Below, piece after piece: positions 60,965 to 64,000 of a DNA stretch of 64,000 nucleotides. Source of the DNA: Corynebacterium sp. MSK297. Its GTDB lineage: Bacteria; Actinomycetota; Actinomycetes; Mycobacteriales; Mycobacteriaceae. Numbering within the stretch: position 1 is the first letter of the stretch; every line of letters starts with the position of its first letter. The notes under the pieces are model-generated. The model had not been told where the DNA came from, made no database searches, and saw nothing but the letters and a program-made list of their open reading frames with translations. The stretch is from assembly GCF_030232885.1 (NCBI RefSeq), contig NZ_JASPGD010000010.1, forward strand, positions 1 through 64,000. The letters run 5' to 3'. The position numbers and the translations under genes were made by a program.

Positions 60965-62454
60965 CTTGGCTTCTTCCGGCGGCTTGGCCGTGGCCCAGAG
61001 AGGTTGGGTTTTAGCTCTGGGGGTTGTCGGTGCCACATGCCGACAACGTGGTTTATGTTGATGTGACCGCCGGGTGGACGCTGATTCAGTTGGATTGGTA
61101 GCGGAAATGACAACAGTTTCTCACCGTCGTGATCAGTAAAAAATTCCACATAGTCATCGGCTACGCTGCTGTAGATGGCTCGATTTTTGAAGCGCAGCCC
61201 GACGTAGAGGCCGCGTCCTATAACGCGTACCGCCCCGCTTTTGTTGATCCACAGCTTGTCCGGGATAGGCCAGAGTGCATGTACACCGGTAGAGCTTGGC
61301 ATTACGGTTGAGGAATCGGCATGGGGTGTATCTTGCTGGATCGCCTGAGTGTCGTTACTTGGTGTTCTGTCTGAAGCTGCAACTTCAGGCAGGGTATTAT
61401 CTGTCGTGACCACTGTCTCGGCTGCTAAGGCATCTGCTTGGTTGTCGGGGTGAATCCGGTGATATTGTTTCGTGATTTTTGTCCATAAAACATCTGGGTC
61501 AATCGGCTGCGTCGGTGGCTGGGCATGCGAGATAATCTCCCAGGCTTGGGCTGGGGTGATGTGCATCTTGCCTTTGAGAAGTCCTTGGTGGCGACGGCGT
61601 GTGTTGTAGAAGTTGCGGTAGTCGACAATCAGCTGTTGGACCTGCGCCAGCGTCGTTGGGGTACGAGCATCCAAAAACCTGGTCATGGTTTGGTGCGATC
61701 GCTCGTCTTTGCCTTGCGTCGTGGGAGCAAAGCCTGCACTTGATTGAACTCCCAGGCTGGCGAGCCAGCGTTCGGTTTGCGACAGCCGGCCGCGATGGTA
61801 GGTGGCAAAGGCCTCACCGTTGTCAGAGAGGACTTCTTGGGGAAGTCCGTAAGCATCAATGGCTCCACTTAGCGTGATGCGGGCATCGGTGCCGTTTTCT
61901 GGAGTTCCAAAAGCTTGGGAGCCGACGTCGAAGCGGCTGGTATCGTCGACGACTTGGTAGATAGTTACTTGCGTGTGAGGCACATCGAAGAGTCTGTAGG
62001 TAAACGCATCGATCTGCCACAGTTCATTGACTTCGCCCCTGGCAAAGTGCCTGTAGGACTTACGCGGTCGTTTACGTGCATTGATGTCAGCGACGCCAGC
62101 CTCGTGCAACCATTGTGCGATTAAAGCTCGTGACGGTGGTTGGTCGTAGCCGAGTTCGTCGAGGAAGAAGTAGAAGATTGACCATGGGCCGCAGTCTTGG
62201 CCGCGGGCTTTTAACGTACCGCGAGCTTGCAGGACTTGTTGTCGATTTTTGTCATCGTAGACCCGTCGTGGGTTCAGCGGTGCCGTGCTGTCGGGCACGA
62301 TGCCAGCCCGCCCGCGTTCGGCGATACGTGCTTTGATGTTGTAGTACGTCTGCTTTGATACGCCGATGTTCTTGCAGAACTGCTGGACCGTGATGCCCTC
62401 ACGGATGGGGTCGAAATGCGCTATCTTTTTGCGGAGAGTAATGGGAATTGCCAT
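60961..62454 (-). CDS. IS481-like transposase (DDE integrase core)
   Basis: A 497-residue transposase. It has an N-terminal HTH (REGITVQQFCKNIGVSKQTYYN, residues 18-39) and a second HTH-like segment (about 85-120). The rve core has D149 in WQIDAF, D211 in VLSDNGEAF and E251 in GKDERSHQTM. A long C-terminal extension (about residues 350-497) is not part of the usual short IS481 form. ATG 62454 was chosen; a GTG six bases upstream is possible. The frame is intact, so the element may be active. Confidence 0.9.
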   Translation of the reverse strand: MAIPITLRKKIAHFDPIREGITVQQFCKNIGVSKQTYYNIKARIAERGRAGIVPDSTAPLNPRRVYDDKNRQQVLQARGTLKARGQDCGPWSIFYFFLDELGYDQPPSRALIAQWLHEAGVADINARKRPRKSYRHFARGEVNELWQIDAFTYRLFDVPHTQVTIYQVVDDTSRFDVGSQAFGTPENGTDARITLSGAIDAYGLPQEVLSDNGEAFATYHRGRLSQTERWLASLGVQSSAGFAPTTQGKDERSHQTMTRFLDARTPTTLAQVQQLIVDYRNFYNTRRRHQGLLKGKMHITPAQAWEIISHAQPPTQPIDPDVLWTKITKQYHRIHPDNQADALAAETVVTTDNTLPEVAASDRTPSNDTQAIQQDTPHADSSTVMPSSTGVHALWPIPDKLWINKSGAVRVIGRGLYVGLRFKNRAIYSSVADDYVEFFTDHDGEKLLSFPLPIQLNQRPPGGHININHVVGMWHRQPPELKPNLSGPRPSRRKKPS

Positions 62455-62505
62455 CCCCACATTGTCAACAAGCCAGAGTCCAAAAAGTCGTTAGACATCA
62501 CACAG

Positions 62506-63624
62506 CTAGTCTGCGTCCACTTCGAAGTACTCGGCGATATCGTCGAGTACTTCGTTTGCTCCATAAATGCCGACGGCGCTCATCCAAATGGTGTCGTCGA
62601 CATCGTGGATCTCACCTTTCAGTTGGTTCCAGAGCGGATTGCGCTGGAATTCTTCTTGTGTCTTTGCGGCTTCGCCATCGTTGTCGCCATACGCGCTGGT
62701 AAAGATGTAGTCTGCATCCGCTTTGGCGATTTCTTCTGCGGAAATTTCGGTGCTGAACCCAGTGCCGGTGGAAGCGTCATTTCGTGCGAAGCCGAGATCG
62801 GCAAAGATCACCCCGATATAGCTGTCGTCTTTATAGATCCGGGTCGGCCCATCGACGAATCGCACGGACGTCACGCTAGGGTTTTTCCCGAGCTTTTCGC
62901 GTACGCGATCACCGATGCGCGCAGCACGCTCTTCGTAGTCGGTGATGAGCTCGTCGGCTTTTTCGGATTTATCCGCTACTTCACTTACCAGGCGCAAGCT
63001 GTCTTTCCAGCCATGGCCTCCAGAATCAGAAAAAACCGTCGGCGCGATGCTGCTCATCCGTTCGTAGAGATCTTCATGCCGGACTTTCGACGACAAGATC
63101 GCATCGGGTTTCAGCGCAGCGACTTTCTCTAATGACGGGTCACTAAGTTCACCAACCGAGACCGCGTCACCTGCGTATTTCTCGCCATCATCGCCGAAAT
63201 AAGCAGGGATTCCGCTGTCCCCTTGGAGCTCGGTGAAGCCAACGACGTGCAAGCCTAGAGCGATAGCTGGGTCCAATACCGTGCGGTCGAGTGCTGCAAC
63301 GGTGGTAATTTCTTCGCCCAGCTCCGTCGATCCCATTGCGTGCGAAATTGTCCGTGTAGCAGACGATTCTGCAGGTTTGAATGTGCTGTCTGCAGTGCCG
63401 GTGGTTGTATTCTGGCTGGAGTGCGCAGAATCATCGCCTGGTGCGGTACATGCAGTCAGTAGCCCCAAGCTGCAGGCGACTGCGAGGAATGCGCTTCTGG
63501 CCTTCCGGCTGTGGAATGGGCTGCCGAGCGATTGGCTGCTTATCGACGTTGGGCGTGGGGAGAATTGCCTGTGGGGAAGTGGTGAGGAAACTGCTGCTGC
63601 TTCGGGCAGTGGGGATGCTGGCAT
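62506..63624 (-). CDS. Iron-siderophore ABC transporter, binding lipoprotein
   Basis: A 372-residue type III binding protein with lipobox LLTAC, unusually far in (Cys at about residue 57) after a Pro/Ser-rich leader. The lobes show in GEEITTVAALDRTVLDPAIALGLHVVGFTEL, VAALKPDAILSSKVRHEDLY and a YIFTSAYGDNDG block. It resembles FecB/CeuA-type ferric siderophore receptors. ATG 63624 has AGGAGG 10 bases upstream; a TTG at 63648 is possible. No permease or ATPase is adjacent. The IS ends 3 bp past its stop. Confidence 0.9.
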   Translation of the reverse strand: MPASPLPEAAAVSSPLPHRQFSPRPTSISSQSLGSPFHSRKARSAFLAVACSLGLLTACTAPGDDSAHSSQNTTTGTADSTFKPAESSATRTISHAMGSTELGEEITTVAALDRTVLDPAIALGLHVVGFTELQGDSGIPAYFGDDGEKYAGDAVSVGELSDPSLEKVAALKPDAILSSKVRHEDLYERMSSIAPTVFSDSGGHGWKDSLRLVSEVADKSEKADELITDYEERAARIGDRVREKLGKNPSVTSVRFVDGPTRIYKDDSYIGVIFADLGFARNDASTGTGFSTEISAEEIAKADADYIFTSAYGDNDGEAAKTQEEFQRNPLWNQLKGEIHDVDDTIWMSAVGIYGANEVLDDIAEYFEVDAD

Positions 63625-63687
63625 TGTGGCTGTACCTCCTGGTCGCAAAACTGAAGTGCAGACCAGAAACGCCGAACTAGCGTACGG

Positions 63688-63734
63688 TGTTGTTAGTCTA
63701 CCCTTATTACGGCCAATAGGTTAGCATAGTCAAC
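63688..63734 (-). promoter_or_regulatory. Promoter with two DtxR-like iron boxes
   Basis: Two 19-bp sites, 63688-63706 and 63716-63734, each match the DtxR consensus at about 13 of 19 positions; the second has a perfect half-site TAGGTTAGC. Minus-strand TTGACT (63728-63733) and TAATAA (63704-63709) are the likely -35 and -10 and lie within the two boxes. Iron-dependent repression of the lipoprotein gene is expected. Confidence 0.65.
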
Positions 63735-63869
63735 TTTATAAGTTATTGTGAAGCTGGGTGATGAAGCGGTGGTGATGATGTGGAGACCATGAAATAGTCA
63801 CGGAGCCGTGGCGGGTTAAATCCCGCTCAACGTGCAGACTGGCCCCGCTAGACTCCCACAACGCGCCCG

Positions 63870-64000
63870 CTAAACGCGTGGAGTCGCGAACCACTTGACC
63901 ATCGTGGAATCCGTCTTGTATTCGAAGCCGAATTTCTCATAGCGGGAACGCGCACGTGGATTGTCCTTATCCACGAACAAAGAGATACCTGGGGCGCCTT
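63870..64000 (-). CDS. GNAT acetyltransferase, C-terminal part
   Basis: The last 42 codons of a gene running off the window: GAPGISLFVDKDNPRARSRY, then EKFGFEYKTDSTMVKWFATPRV and a TAG. N-P-x-A-x-x-x-Y-x-x-F-G-F is the acetyl-CoA-binding end of the GNAT fold. The start and substrate are outside the window. A 5-bp hairpin with AT loop (GCGGG / CCCGC, about 63814-63829) lies downstream. Confidence 0.8.
   Translation of the reverse strand, partial: GAPGISLFVDKDNPRARSRYEKFGFEYKTDSTMVKWFATPRV

Larger units (their letters stand above)
60835..62502 (-). mobile_element. IS481-like insertion sequence
   Basis: The element begins TGTTATGTCCATG at 60835 and ends, read inward from 62502, TGTGATGTCTAAC. 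The ~26-bp terminal inverted repeats match at about 18 positions and share TTTTTGGACT. TGT...ACA ends, a single D-D-E transposase on the minus strand and a 1.67-kb length fit the IS481 group. It starts 3 bp after the pyc stop and ends 3 bp before the stop of the iron-binding lipoprotein. I see no clear target duplication. Confidence 0.82.

Noticed and set aside
60828..62510. CTAGT on both sides of the IS as a target-site duplication
   Set aside because: The left copy lies 2 bp before the TGT end and the right copy 3 bp after the ACA end, so they do not abut both ends, and each overlaps a stop codon of a flanking gene; chance is likelier.
63781..63869. Possible tRNA or small RNA upstream of the GNAT gene end
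   Set aside because: There are two short hairpins, but no cloverleaf, T-loop or CCA-type end can be built.

Overview
The window reads as a Corynebacterium chromosome. The order trmL-folD-DUF3017 ... metX ... icd ... xthA ... trpS-yihY-D,D-carboxypeptidase ... upp ... lpdA-pyc is the corynebacterial order. A monomeric isocitrate dehydrogenase, DtxR-type iron boxes, a leaderless promoter and several GTG starts fit the same group. The species cannot be fixed from sequence alone. No rRNA, tRNA, CRISPR array or prophage was seen.

Left accessory region (1-4.9 kb). Remnants of a GABA/amino-acid permease (1-133) and of gabT (2453-2815) flank a frameshifted secreted toxin-like gene, its overlapping putative immunity gene and a membrane-anchored protein that looks like a degenerate subtilase. 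A secreted DUF6973-like protein with a small membrane partner follows after about 0.9 kb of decayed sequence.

Defence locus (5.0-14.9 kb). A type I restriction-modification operon, hsdM-hsdS-...-hsdR, is interrupted by two cargo cassettes on the opposite strand. The first is rloA-rloB (SMC-like ATPase plus TOPRIM-type protein). The second is an Xre/ImmA-type metallopeptidase with a PIN-like protein. Each cassette is preceded by a copy of the hsdS 3' end and followed by the same 22-bp direct repeat, so the locus looks like two tandem insertions at one site.

Nitric-oxide and iron region (14.9-25.9 kb). A sirtuin and a small membrane protein are followed by a quinol-type NO reductase with a four-cysteine membrane protein and a slipin. 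Then come two lipoproteins and a complete siderophore ABC importer (binding protein, two permeases, ATPase) behind a DtxR-like box.

Core region (26-60.8 kb). This part holds two PH-domain membrane proteins, trmL, folD, gluconate uptake and kinase, a SWIM zinc-finger protein, an MmpL exporter co-transcribed with a TetR regulator, metX without an adjacent metY, a serine/threonine-type permease, icd, an MFS exporter, xthA, a TRIC/UPF0126 channel, trpS, a YihY protein and a D,D-carboxypeptidase. It continues with an adenosine-deaminase-like protein lacking its metal ligands, a WXG-like/NlpC-P60 pair, upp, an Xre regulator, an M20 amidohydrolase, lpdA and pyc.

Right end (60.8-64 kb). An IS481-like element with 24-bp subterminal repeats fits tightly between pyc and a second iron-siderophore binding lipoprotein, which has two DtxR-like boxes. 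A truncated GNAT acetyltransferase ends the window. A 10-mer, CTTGCCGACG, occurs at least 19 times in the core on both strands and in several frames, and was not seen in the left 11.7 kb or in the IS.
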